DNA from: an uncultured Eubacteriales bacterium
Lineage (GTDB): Bacteria; Bacillota; Clostridia; Oscillospirales; Acutalibacteraceae
Length of the DNA: 11,834 nt
Assembly: GCA_934667575.1 (NCBI GenBank)
Contig: CAKUME010000015.1
Coordinates: 1-11,834, forward strand
Direction: 5' to 3'
Below the pieces are notes generated by a model that was not told the origin of the DNA, did no database searches, and saw only the letters and a list, made by a program, of their open reading frames with translations. Below are positions 4,408 through 11,224 of the stretch, one piece after another. A program made the translations under genes and the position numbers. The stretch's first letter is position 1. Each line of letters begins with the position of its first letter.

Positions 4408-5778
4408 ATGGAAAAACGAGAGAAATTTTCTTCCCGAATCGGATTCATCCTGATCTCGGCCGGCTGCGCCATCGGGTTGGGCAATGTGTATCGGTTCCCG
4501 ATCACCACGGGTGCCTACGGCGGCGCGGTTTTTGTGCTGATCTATCTGGCGTTTCTGGTGCTGCTGGGCATTCCGGTGATGGCAAGCGAGTTGGCGGTGG
4601 GCCGCGGCAGCCAGCGCAGCGTGGCCACGTCGTTTGATGTGCTCGAAAAAAAGGGACAGAAATGGCACTGGATCAAATACATCGGCATCGCCGGCAACTA
4701 TTTGCTGATGATGTTTTACACCACGATCGCCGGGTGGATGCTGATCTATTTTGTCAAGTATCTCGACGGTTCGATCTTGGGTAAACACGGCGGCGAGGAG
4801 CTGGGGCAGGTGTTCGGCGCAATGGTGGGCAACACCGGGCTGCAAATCGGCAGCACCTTTGCGGTAATCGCCATGTGCTTTGCCATTTGCTCGTTCGGGC
4901 TGCAAAAGGGCGTGGAGCGCATCACCAAGGTGATGATGGTGGCGCTGCTGGTGCTCATCACCGGGCTGGCGGTGTATTCCTGCACGCTGCCCGGCGCCAA
5001 AGAGGGCCTCAAGTTTTATCTGGTGCCGTCGCTGGCGCACCTCAAGGAGGCCGGCGTGTGGACGGTGATCTGCTCGGCGATGGGGCAGGCGTTTTTCACG
5101 CTGAGCATCGGCATTGGCGCGATTGCGATTTTTGGCAGCTACATTGCCAAAGACCGCAGCCTGCTGGGCGAGGCCTTCACGATCACCGGGCTCGACACGT
5201 TTGTTGCGCTGATGGCGGGGCTGATCATTTTTCCGGCGTGCTTCACCTATAACAACGGTGTGACCGCCAACGCGGGCACGGTGGGCGCCACGTTCCTGTT
5301 CACCACGCTGTCGAGCATTTTCAACAGCATGCCCGCCGGGCGACTGATTGGCGCGCTGTTCTTTCTGTTTATGATTTTTGCCGCGCTTTCCACGGTGATT
5401 GCGGTGTTTGAAAACATCACCTCGTTCTGGCTGGAGCTGACGCACCTCAAGCGTCTGCCGGTGGCGGTGATCAACATTGTGCTGCTGCTGGTGCTGTCGC
5501 TGCCGTGCATTTTCAGCCTCAATATCTGGAGCAACGTCACGGTGTTCGGCAAGAGCCTGATGGATTTGGAAGACTTTGTGGTGTCGAATCTCACGCTGCC
5601 GCTGGGCAGCCTGTTCTATGTGCTGTTCTGCACCTCGCGCTATGGCTGGGGCTGGGACCGCTACCTCGGCGAGCTGAATGCGGGCAAAGGCATGAAGCTG
5701 CCGCGCTGGATGCACCCCTATATGACCTATGTGCTGCCGCTGATTATCATTGTGGTGCTGGTGATCTCGGTGCTGTAA
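4408..5778 (+). CDS. NSS-family sodium-dependent amino acid symporter
   Basis: A 456-residue LeuT-fold transporter of the neurotransmitter:sodium symporter family (SLC6 type; bacterial relatives LeuT, MhsT, Tyt1), which imports amino acids with Na+. The family signature is clear in TM1: SAGCAIGLGNVYRFP (17-31), with A21 and N26 at the Na+-site positions and R29 as the extracellular gate arginine, followed by GAYGGAVFVLIYL. TM6 carries the unwound TLSIGIGAIAIFGSY segment. About 11-12 hydrophobic segments span the protein; a length near 455 fits the shorter bacterial branch with 11 helices. Start ATG 4408 follows GAGGTGGGG. It is monocistronic, with its own promoter, structured leader and a GC-rich hairpin behind it. 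The exact substrate is unknown; the branch containing MhsT and Tyt1 takes hydrophobic and aromatic amino acids. Confidence 0.93.
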   Translation: MEKREKFSSRIGFILISAGCAIGLGNVYRFPITTGAYGGAVFVLIYLAFLVLLGIPVMASELAVGRGSQRSVATSFDVLEKKGQKWHWIKYIGIAGNYLLMMFYTTIAGWMLIYFVKYLDGSILGKHGGEELGQVFGAMVGNTGLQIGSTFAVIAMCFAICSFGLQKGVERITKVMMVALLVLITGLAVYSCTLPGAKEGLKFYLVPSLAHLKEAGVWTVICSAMGQAFFTLSIGIGAIAIFGSYIAKDRSLLGEAFTITGLDTFVALMAGLIIFPACFTYNNGVTANAGTVGATFLFTTLSSIFNSMPAGRLIGALFFLFMIFAALSTVIAVFENITSFWLELTHLKRLPVAVINIVLLLVLSLPCIFSLNIWSNVTVFGKSLMDLEDFVVSNLTLPLGSLFYVLFCTSRYGWGWDRYLGELNAGKGMKLPRWMHPYMTYVLPLIIIVVLVISVL

Positions 5779-5804
5779 GAAAGGGCGTTGCGCCCCAAAA
5801 GAAT

Positions 5805-5841
5805 GCCCGCGCGCCGGAGTGGATTGCTCCGGCGCGCGGGC
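5805..5841. terminator. GC-rich hairpin between convergent genes, probable two-way terminator
   Basis: GCCCGCGCGCCGGAG (5805-5819) pairs perfectly with 5827-5841 around a 7-nt loop, giving 15 bp. The rightward tail is GCTTTGTGTTGTG. The leftward tail reads ATTCTTTT, followed by a second small hairpin (GGGCG/CGCCC, 5783-5795) with its own TTTCTT tail on the minus strand. It serves the symporter and the minus-strand nuclease operon. Confidence 0.8.
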
Positions 5842-5877
5842 GCTTTGTGTTGTGCGGCAATGTTGCGGCGGCCGCGT

Positions 5878-6867
5878 TTACGGCTTGCAGCGGCCGCAGG
5901 GCGAATAGCCGTCGGCCACAAGCGCGTCGTGGGTGCTGCGCACCGTCTTTTTGACCGACGCGTCGATCTTAGCGGCCTCGGGGCAGGTCGCGAGGTGGAA
6001 CTTGTGGGTTTTGGTGTTCAAAATATAGGTCGTTTTCTTTGTCTGTGCCGACGCAGCAGCCGATGACGCGGCGGCCGACGATACGCTGCCGTCGGCAATG
6101 GTGCCGTCGGCATGGCTTTCGCCGGTGGCGTAGTCGATCGCCACGCCGGGCTGATTGTTATAGACAAACACATTATAGCACACGCCCTCGCCGTTGTCCT
6201 CGACCGACCAGGCTTCCATCTGCACGCCCGCGGCAACCGGATTGTCGCCCGCAAACAGCGGCGTGACCCGATAAAGCACATGGTTGCCGGTTTCTTTGAT
6301 GTAGTCGGCCGCCATGTTTTCAAATGGCAGCATGCCAATCACGTTGAAGTAGCGCGTGCCGGTAATCAGGTTTTTGGCGTTGGCGTTTTCGGCGGTGAGC
6401 TGGTAGCCGATGAGGTGGCAGCGGTTATAGAGCGACTTGCCGTCCACAAAGTCGTATTTGGCCTGCCGCCAGCCGGAGGGCTTCACCGAGCCGATGTCGC
6501 CGCGCGCTTCGGTGGGCATCAGGTCTTTGCCGATGCAGGCAATCGCCTCGCCGCAGCGGCCCAGCGCGTCGAGGTCGCTGTAATATTCATACGATTTGGT
6601 GGTGTAGTCCGATTGGGTGAACGACGGCCGGTTGCCGTTGATCTCGATATACGGCGCGCCGGAATAGGCAGGCACATGGGCAAGATCGTCTGCCGTGAGG
6701 CGGGCGGGCAGACCGGGCGCTGCGGCGGAAGAGCTCACTGCCGCGCCGGAAGATGCGGCGGGATCGGGCGCCGTGTCGTGCGGCGCCTGAAGCAGATAGA
6801 TCACCGCCGCGATCACGACGATTGCGGAGCAGATGAGCGAAAGCGTTTTGCGGGCGTTTATTTTCAT
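5878..6867 (-). CDS. Secreted/anchored DNA/RNA non-specific endonuclease with C-terminal Cys/His domain
   Basis: A 329-residue protein. Residues 9-26 are one hydrophobic segment (signal anchor or uncleaved signal peptide), then comes a Ser/Ala-rich linker to about 55. Residues 70-250 form a beta-beta-alpha-metal nuclease domain like streptococcal DNA-entry nucleases (Endonuclea_NS_2 type): GDIGSVKPSGW, then NRCHLIGYQL with catalytic H151, and KNLITGTRYFN with the metal-binding Asn (N175). Cys replaces Gly of the usual DRGH-like motif. A second Ser/Ala linker (about 258-278) leads to a 50-residue tail, KFHLATC...PCGRCKP, with H291, C295, C324 and C327, resembling the Ada-type zinc-binding module. 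The start is ATG 6867, since it overlaps the stop of the upstream gene as ATGA; GTG at 6879 is too close to the AAGGAG. Likely role: degrading extracellular DNA or RNA. Second gene of a two-gene operon. Confidence 0.9.
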   Translation of the reverse strand: MKINARKTLSLICSAIVVIAAVIYLLQAPHDTAPDPAASSGAAVSSSAAAPGLPARLTADDLAHVPAYSGAPYIEINGNRPSFTQSDYTTKSYEYYSDLDALGRCGEAIACIGKDLMPTEARGDIGSVKPSGWRQAKYDFVDGKSLYNRCHLIGYQLTAENANAKNLITGTRYFNVIGMLPFENMAADYIKETGNHVLYRVTPLFAGDNPVAAGVQMEAWSVEDNGEGVCYNVFVYNNQPGVAIDYATGESHADGTIADGSVSSAAASSAAASAQTKKTTYILNTKTHKFHLATCPEAAKIDASVKKTVRSTHDALVADGYSPCGRCKP

Positions 6868-7274
6868 GAGCGGGTCCACGTCTCCTTTGTAATGCAGTCA
6901 TGCGAGGAACCGGCAAAGTCGGCCGAATCGGTGCACACAAACCCGCACGCGGCCGGGTCGAGCGCCAGCCGTAGATCGGCGGGATAGGTGCGGTTCCAGC
7001 GGTAGAGAATGAGCGTGCGGATGCGCGAAACGTCGCCGGCGAGCGGGTCGGATTCGATAAAGCACACGCCGTTGTCCGGCGCGTCGATGAGCGGCTGCGC
7101 CGACACGCGGCACAGCGCCGGGTAATCGGCGAACAGCGGCGCAGAATACGGCGTCACCCACAGCGCGCCGCCGCAGCTGCGCGCCAAATCGTCGATGAGC
7201 ACGCGGTCGCGGCTTTGCCGCCGCCCGTTGAACATCATGCCGCCCTTATCGTCTACGCAAACGGCTGCGGTCAT
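6864..7274 (-). CDS. Conserved protein of unknown function (RNase Z-annotated type)
   Basis: A 136-residue soluble protein with the conserved opening AVCVDDKGGMMFNGRRQSRD, a middle LYRWNRTYPAD and a C-terminal GSSHDCITKE. Proteins with this pattern are common in Clostridia and are often labelled ribonuclease Z in databases, but this sequence has no HxHxDH metallo-beta-lactamase motif, so that label is not supported. The paired Asp residues and RRQSRDR could be an active site; this is a guess. ATG 7274 has a GGGGGAA site about 5 nt before it. Its TGA overlaps the nuclease ATG by 4 nt, so the two are translated together and may act on related substrates, although this protein has no export signal and the nuclease does. 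Confidence 0.85.
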   Translation of the reverse strand: MTAAVCVDDKGGMMFNGRRQSRDRVLIDDLARSCGGALWVTPYSAPLFADYPALCRVSAQPLIDAPDNGVCFIESDPLAGDVSRIRTLILYRWNRTYPADLRLALDPAACGFVCTDSADFAGSSHDCITKETWTRS

Positions 7275-7305
7275 GGCGATTCCCCCTTTTTATACATTTG
7301 TTTTT

Positions 7306-7334
7306 ATTATAATCCACGCAATCGCGAATTGCAA
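7306..7334 (-). promoter_or_regulatory. Promoter of the minus-strand nuclease operon
   Basis: On the minus strand, TTGCAA (7334-7329), 17 nt, TATAAT (7311-7306). The expected start, about 7299, leaves a leader of around 25 nt before ATG 7274. Confidence 0.75.
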
Positions 7335-7345
7335 GACGGGCGGGG

Positions 7346-7374
7346 TTGATTTTTGCGTGCATTTCGCGTATAAT
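7346..7374 (+). promoter_or_regulatory. Promoter of the lipoprotein / PTS IIC operon
   Basis: TTGATT (7346-7351), 17 nt, TATAAT (7369-7374). It is back to back with the nuclease promoter; the -35 boxes are 11 nt apart, so a shared regulator could affect both. The start is about 7381. Confidence 0.75.
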
Positions 7375-7380
7375 AAAAGC

Positions 7381-7403
7381 ATTCCAAGCGGGCACACCCG
7401 CTT
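7381..7403 (+). promoter_or_regulatory. 5'-UTR hairpin of the lipoprotein operon
   Basis: AAGCGGG (7386-7392) pairs perfectly with CCCGCTT (7397-7403) around CACA, right at the predicted transcript start. It matches the PAP2 leader hairpin at 1494-1514. A 5'-terminal hairpin can stabilise mRNA; any regulation is unproven. Confidence 0.5.
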
Positions 7404-7426
7404 TGCGGAAAGGATGAGCAGGAAGA

Positions 7427-7954
7427 ATGACCAAAAGATACCGAGCGGCGCTGATGCTGCTTTGCGCGCTGACGGTCGGGCTGACCATGGCGGGCTGCGG
7501 AAGCCACAAGGGCACCGCCTCCGGTGCGGCGTCGGGCGCATCGTCGTCGGCGGCGGCCTCGCGCGCGGCGTCCGCCCAAACGGAGCTCAAGGTGACGGTG
7601 GCGCAGATCCGCGAAATCAGCGGAAGCAAGCTGAAGCTCCAGCCCTACGAAAAAAATCCCGAAAGCGAACCGGAAAGCACCGAAAGCGGAGCATCTTCCC
7701 AAAAGGCCTCGTCGGTGCAGCTGACGATGGACAGCATTGACCTTGCGCAGTACACGCTCACCGACGGCAAAGAGATCAGCCTGGAGCTGACCAAGACGAC
7801 GAGCGTGCTGCTGCCGGACGGCGACGGCTGGGTGGGCGGCACAACGGCCGATCTTGCGGTGGGCGACAGCGTGGCGATCATTCAGGACCCGGTGGCGGGC
7901 GAGGGCGTGTGGCGTCTGGCGCGGGCGGAAGCGGAACCGGAATCGGCGCAATAA
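7427..7954 (+). CDS. Lipoprotein of unknown function
   Basis: A 175-residue exported lipoprotein. Basic MTKRYR, a hydrophobic h-region (8-20) and the lipobox TMAGC place the lipidated cysteine at C24, so the mature protein is tethered to the outer face of the membrane. Residues 25-47 are a Ser/Ala-rich linker similar to that in the neighbouring nuclease. The rest is charged and beta-rich (ELKVTVAQIREISGSKLKLQ, ISLELTKTTSVLL, LAVGDSVAII), an OB- or DUF5666-like pattern of short strands with a VGD turn, interrupted by an acidic Glu/Ser stretch (about 78-95). No enzyme motif is visible. ATG 7427 follows AGGAAG. It lies 57 nt before the PTS IIC gene with no terminator between, so the two are probably co-transcribed. 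Confidence 0.85.
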   Translation: MTKRYRAALMLLCALTVGLTMAGCGSHKGTASGAASGASSSAAASRAASAQTELKVTVAQIREISGSKLKLQPYEKNPESEPESTESGASSQKASSVQLTMDSIDLAQYTLTDGKEISLELTKTTSVLLPDGDGWVGGTTADLAVGDSVAIIQDPVAGEGVWRLARAEAEPESAQ

Positions 7955-8011
7955 GCGTCCGGCGGAAAGAACAACAACACGGATCACAAAAAAAGAAGGG
8001 TGGATTCGGCA

Positions 8012-9076
8012 ATGAAAGTGCTCAAAAGCATTCTCAACCATATTTTTATTGAAGCAATGAGCGGGATGGCAACCGGGCTGTTTGCCACGCTGATTATCGG
8101 CACGATTTTTGCGCAGCTGGGCGGGCTGATCGGCGGCCCGGTGGGCAGCTATGTGGTGATTGCGGGCAAGGCCGCACAGGCGGTAACCGGCGCGGGCATT
8201 GGCGTGGGCGTGGCGCATCGGCTCAAGGCGCAGACCTATGTGATGCTGTCGTCGGCAACGGCGGGCATGGTGGGCGCATTCGCGAGCAAAATTTTGGCGG
8301 GCACGTTTTTTGCGGACGGCGTGGTGCATTTGGCCGGGCCGGGCGAACCGCTGGGCGCGTTCATTGCGGCGATTATTGCGGTGGATGTGGGCAGCCTGGT
8401 GGCGGGCAAAACCAAAGTGGACATTCTGGTTACGCCGCTGGTGTCCATTCTGAGCGGTTCCACCGTGGGCCTGCTGCTCGGGCCGCCGATCTCGCGGTTT
8501 ATGGCCGGCATTGGCGCCATGGTGAACTGGGGCACCGAGCAGCAGCCGCTTCTGATGGGCATTGTGGTGTCGGTGCTGATGGGCATGATCCTCACGCTGC
8601 CGATCAGCTCGGCGGCAATCGGCGTGGTGCTGAATCTTTCCGGCATTGCGGCCGGTGCGGCCGCGGTGGGCTGCTGCGCCAACATGGTGGGCTTTGCGGT
8701 GGCCAGCTGGCGTGAGAATAAGCTCGGCGGCCTGGTCGCGCAGGGGCTGGGCACCAGCATGCTGCAAATGCCGAACATCATGCGCCACCCGGTCATTTGG
8801 CTGCCGGAGATTTTGGCGTCGGCCATTTTGGGCCCGGTTTCCACCATGCTGCTGCGCATGACGAACAATGCCACCGGCTCGGGCATGGGCACGGCGGGGT
8901 TGGTGGGCCCGATTATGGCATATCAGACAATGGTGCAAACGCAGAACCCGGCGTGGGTGCTGGCGCAGATCATTTTGATGCTGTTTGTGCTGCCGGGGCT
9001 GCTGTCGCTGCTGTTTTCAGAGCTGTTCCGCAAATGGGGCTGGATTCGCCCGGGCGATATGAAGCTGGCGCTGTAA
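8012..9076 (+). CDS. PfoR-like PTS IIC membrane protein
   Basis: A 354-residue polytopic membrane protein of the PTS_EIIC_2 family, which includes Clostridium perfringens PfoR. About 9-10 hydrophobic segments cover nearly the whole chain. Recognisable blocks are GMATGLFATLIIGTIF near the N-terminus, GAGIGVGVAHRL, KTKVDILVTPL with GPPISRFM, and NIMRHPVIWLPEILAS with GLVGPI in the C-terminal part. Family members are taken as sugar permease subunits, but this locus has no IIA, IIB or HPr gene, so transport by itself or a regulatory/sensing role are both open. I start at ATG 8012 (8 nt after AAGGGTGG); the GTG at 8000 lies inside that ribosome binding site. It is second in the operon with the lipoprotein and ends in a strong terminator. 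Confidence 0.9.
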   Translation: MKVLKSILNHIFIEAMSGMATGLFATLIIGTIFAQLGGLIGGPVGSYVVIAGKAAQAVTGAGIGVGVAHRLKAQTYVMLSSATAGMVGAFASKILAGTFFADGVVHLAGPGEPLGAFIAAIIAVDVGSLVAGKTKVDILVTPLVSILSGSTVGLLLGPPISRFMAGIGAMVNWGTEQQPLLMGIVVSVLMGMILTLPISSAAIGVVLNLSGIAAGAAAVGCCANMVGFAVASWRENKLGGLVAQGLGTSMLQMPNIMRHPVIWLPEILASAILGPVSTMLLRMTNNATGSGMGTAGLVGPIMAYQTMVQTQNPAWVLAQIILMLFVLPGLLSLLFSELFRKWGWIRPGDMKLAL

Positions 9077-9102
9077 CATATATATAATGTGAACGGACAT
9101 AT

Positions 9103-9138
9103 AAGCCGGGCGCAGCAGACGCTGCGCCCGGCTTTTTT
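9103..9138 (+). terminator. Strong terminator of the lipoprotein / PTS IIC operon
   Basis: AAGCCGGGCGCAGC (9103-9116) pairs perfectly with 9121-9134 across AGAC (14 bp), and the stem ends in a T6 run (9133-9138). Confidence 0.93.
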
Positions 9139-9173
9139 GATGCAGTTAGCGGCGCGGAGCATGGCGCGCACCG

Positions 9174-9211
9174 AAAAACCATTCCGGCCGGAAGGCGGAG
9201 CCGGACTCCGG
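9174..9211 (-). terminator. Possible terminator of the AraC-type gene
   Basis: On the minus strand, CCGGC (9204-9200) can pair with GCCGG (9188-9184), followed by AATGG and then T5 (9178-9174). A palindrome TTCCGGCCGGAA (9182-9193) overlaps it. The 5-nt gap before the U-tract makes it weak. No other feature is evident in 9139-9264. Confidence 0.35.
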
Positions 9212-9264
9212 ATCTCAAACGTTCTGCAGGCAAAGCAGGGCGTTTTTTGTTGTGCCCAACCGGG

Positions 9265-10083
9265 TCAAACGGTGGGCAGAATGCCCTGCGCGCGGCGGCG
9301 CAGCCGGGCAGGCGAACTGCCAAAGCATTCTTTGACCAGCCTGCAAAAATAGCTGAAGCTTTCAAAACCGACCTCGCTGCAAATGGATTCATAATCGGAC
9401 CACCCATATGCAATTTGCTGATACGCCAGATTCATGCGCAGGCGGTTCACATAGCTGCTTGGGGTGGTGCCCAGATATTTGCGTGTGAGGCGGCAAAGCT
9501 GCGAGTGGCTGTAGCCGGAAATGCGCAAAAATGCGGCGACGCCCTCGGCGGTCAGCGCGGGGTCGCGCATGCGTTCCAGCACATCGGCAAATTCCGGTGG
9601 AATGCATGTGCGACCGGACAAGGAATCGATGCAAAACAAAAACATTTGATTCAGCACCATGCGCAGCCGCGTTCGGTCGGCCGAATGCGCGGGGCACGGA
9701 ACGGCGTCGCACAATGAGAGCAGCAGTGTGCACTGCTCGTTCCGCAGCTGCAGCAGGAGCGGTTTCGTTGGCTGGCGAAGCTCATATAGCGTCCAAAGCG
9801 GGGTCAGCTCGTCCGGCACCACCGACAAAGCGATCACGTCGGTGTCATCCGTTTGCGCCAAAAACCGGTGGGATGCCTGCGGCGGAACCAATACCAGATT
9901 GCCGCAGGTCAGCGCCTGCTGCGCACCGTTGGCCTCGTGGGTGCAGCTGCCCGCGGCAACATAGAGAAATTCGTAAAATGTGTGGCAGTGTAGCCGTGCC
10001 GAAAGCGGACGCCCGGCGGTGCGCTGAAAATAAAAGCCACATTCGGCAAAACCTTGAATCGAAGTGACTTTGAGCGTATCCAT
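9265..10083 (-). CDS. AraC-family transcriptional regulator with cupin sensor
   Basis: A 272-residue regulator. Residues 25-110 form an N-terminal cupin-like ligand domain with H32-C-H34-x3-E38 (LHCHTFYEFLYVAAGS) and LVLVPPQASHRF. Residues about 170-268 are the double HTH of AraC/XylS proteins: LTAEGVAAFLRISGYSHSQL with LCRLTRKYLGTTPSSYVNRL, then YESICSEVGFESFSYFCRLV with ECFGSSPARLR, the classic C-terminal signature. ATG 10083 has GGGAGG 9 nt upstream; upstream in-frame codons extend into the promoter and are not used. It has a consensus promoter and is divergent from a DMT transporter and a sugar isomerase-like gene, so it probably controls them in response to a sugar or related small molecule (inferred from arrangement). 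Confidence 0.92.
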   Translation of the reverse strand: MDTLKVTSIQGFAECGFYFQRTAGRPLSARLHCHTFYEFLYVAAGSCTHEANGAQQALTCGNLVLVPPQASHRFLAQTDDTDVIALSVVPDELTPLWTLYELRQPTKPLLLQLRNEQCTLLLSLCDAVPCPAHSADRTRLRMVLNQMFLFCIDSLSGRTCIPPEFADVLERMRDPALTAEGVAAFLRISGYSHSQLCRLTRKYLGTTPSSYVNRLRMNLAYQQIAYGWSDYESICSEVGFESFSYFCRLVKECFGSSPARLRRRAQGILPTV

Positions 10084-10123
10084 TTTGTGATGCCTCCCTG
10101 CGGTGCGTGCAAATTCTTTGTTT

Positions 10124-10152
10124 ATTATACGGTTCCGCCGCCGATTTGTCAA
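10124..10152 (-). promoter_or_regulatory. Consensus promoter of the AraC-type gene
   Basis: On the minus strand TTGACA (10152-10147), 17 nt, TATAAT (10129-10124): a perfect sigma-A promoter, unusually strong for a regulator. Expected start is about 10117. Confidence 0.88.
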
Positions 10153-10225
10153 CGGGAAGCCGCGCCGGTGCATGCGAAAATAGAGCAATTTTATGCACAG
10201 CCACAGACTGGTTTCCGCGTGCCGT

Positions 10226-10236
10226 TATGCTATAAT
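10226..10236 (+). promoter_or_regulatory. Extended -10 promoter of the DMT transporter gene
   Basis: TATGCTATAAT with TATAAT at 10231-10236. There is no recognisable -35 at the proper distance, so it may need an activator; the divergent AraC-type protein is the obvious candidate. Confidence 0.7.
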
Positions 10237-10269
10237 AAGGAAGAAAACAAGGGCAAGGGAGTATGAAAG

Positions 10270-11157
10270 ATGGAAATGCCGATTTTGCTGGCGATTTCGA
10301 TTCTGTTTGCGGTGGCCAACAATATGCTGCTGCACGGAGTGAAAGACAAAGGACTGCGCGGACTGGGGGATACCTTGTTTTTTAATGCGTTGGTATCCGC
10401 CGTGTGGATCGTTATTTTGCTGGTCATGAACAAGGGGTTCGTGATTTCGGCGCAGGCGTGGCAATGGGGCATGGCATACGGCACGGTAATGGCCGCTTTT
10501 TTGCTGTGCAAAATGCAGGCCATGGCCACCGGGCCGGTGTCGGTCACTTCCTTTATCGGCTGCTCGTCGCTGCTGATTGCCACTGCGTTTGGCGTGGTAT
10601 ATTTTCGCGAGCGCGTTTCAGCCGTGCAGCTGATCGGCGTGGCGCTGCTTTTGTTCGCACTGTTTTTGGCAACGGTGGGCGCGCAAAGCAAGGCGGATCA
10701 TCAAGCAAAAGGCAGCAGATCTTGGCCGTTGTGGTGCGTGCTGTTTTTTGTGTGCTCCGGCGCCACCGGGATCATTTTCAAGCTGCATCAATCCTCATCG
10801 GCACGCAATGAAATTGACGGAATGATGCTGGCGGCGGCCGTCACGGCCACGGTGCTTTTTGTGCTGGCGTCGCTGCTGGTGCAGCGAAAAGCCGATCGGT
10901 CGCTGCCGCGCGTTCCGCGTTCCGCATGGCTTTTTGTAGCCGCATGCGGCGTGGTCAGCTGCGGCTACAACCGCCTAAACATTCGCTTGAGCGGGGCGCT
11001 GCCCAGCATCCTGTTTTTTCCGGTGTTCAATGGGGCGGTGATTTTGCTGTCGTCGCTGCTGGCGGCCATCCTGTTCCGAGAAAAGATCAATCGGCGTCAG
11101 GCGGCGGGCATTGCGGTCGGCATGGCCGCGCTGGTGCTGGTTTCGGGGGGTGTGTGA
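10270..11157 (+). CDS. EamA/DMT-superfamily transporter
   Basis: A 295-residue inner-membrane transporter made of two similar five-helix halves typical of the drug/metabolite transporter superfamily. The first half (about 4-135) ends FRERVSAVQLIGVALLLFAL, and the second (about 150-294) ends FREKINRRQAAGIAVGMAAL. These repeated FRE+-x(n)-Q-x-(I/A)G blocks at the close of each half are a DMT hallmark. A hydrophilic linker lies at about 139-149. ATG 10270 has AAGGGAG 8 nt upstream; an ATG at 10263 is out of frame. Members move sugars, amino acids, nucleosides or drugs; the neighbouring AraC regulator and TIM-barrel isomerase favour a sugar or polyol, but this is inference. A modest terminator separates it from the next gene, so coupling may be partial. 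Confidence 0.9.
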   Translation: MEMPILLAISILFAVANNMLLHGVKDKGLRGLGDTLFFNALVSAVWIVILLVMNKGFVISAQAWQWGMAYGTVMAAFLLCKMQAMATGPVSVTSFIGCSSLLIATAFGVVYFRERVSAVQLIGVALLLFALFLATVGAQSKADHQAKGSRSWPLWCVLFFVCSGATGIIFKLHQSSSARNEIDGMMLAAAVTATVLFVLASLLVQRKADRSLPRVPRSAWLFVAACGVVSCGYNRLNIRLSGALPSILFFPVFNGAVILLSSLLAAILFREKINRRQAAGIAVGMAALVLVSGGV

Positions 11158-11159
11158 AA

Positions 11160-11190
11160 TGTAATGCCGCGCATTGCAGAAATTTTTTTT
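11160..11190 (+). terminator. Modest terminator after the DMT transporter gene
   Basis: TG-T-AATGC (11160-11167) pairs with GCATT-G-CA (11171-11178), including one U-G pair, across a 3-nt loop. GAAA and then T8 (11183-11190) follow. The 4-nt gap and short stem suggest partial termination and read-through into the gene at 11225, which has no convincing promoter of its own. Confidence 0.55.
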
Positions 11191-11224
11191 GACCCATCCA
11201 CATGAAAAAGAAAGGTGAATTTTT

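Noticed and set aside
4333..5715. 460-aa minus-strand open frame opposite the symporter
   Set aside because: Low-complexity His/Gln/Arg translation, no ribosome binding site, fully antisense to a clear NSS gene.
7307..8938. 543-aa minus-strand open frame opposite the lipoprotein and PTS IIC genes
   Set aside because: Antisense artefact of GC-rich codons; it spans two real genes and a promoter region.
9081..9088. TATATAAT as a promoter -10
   Set aside because: It lies immediately before a strong terminator, has no -35 at a proper distance, and leads to no gene.
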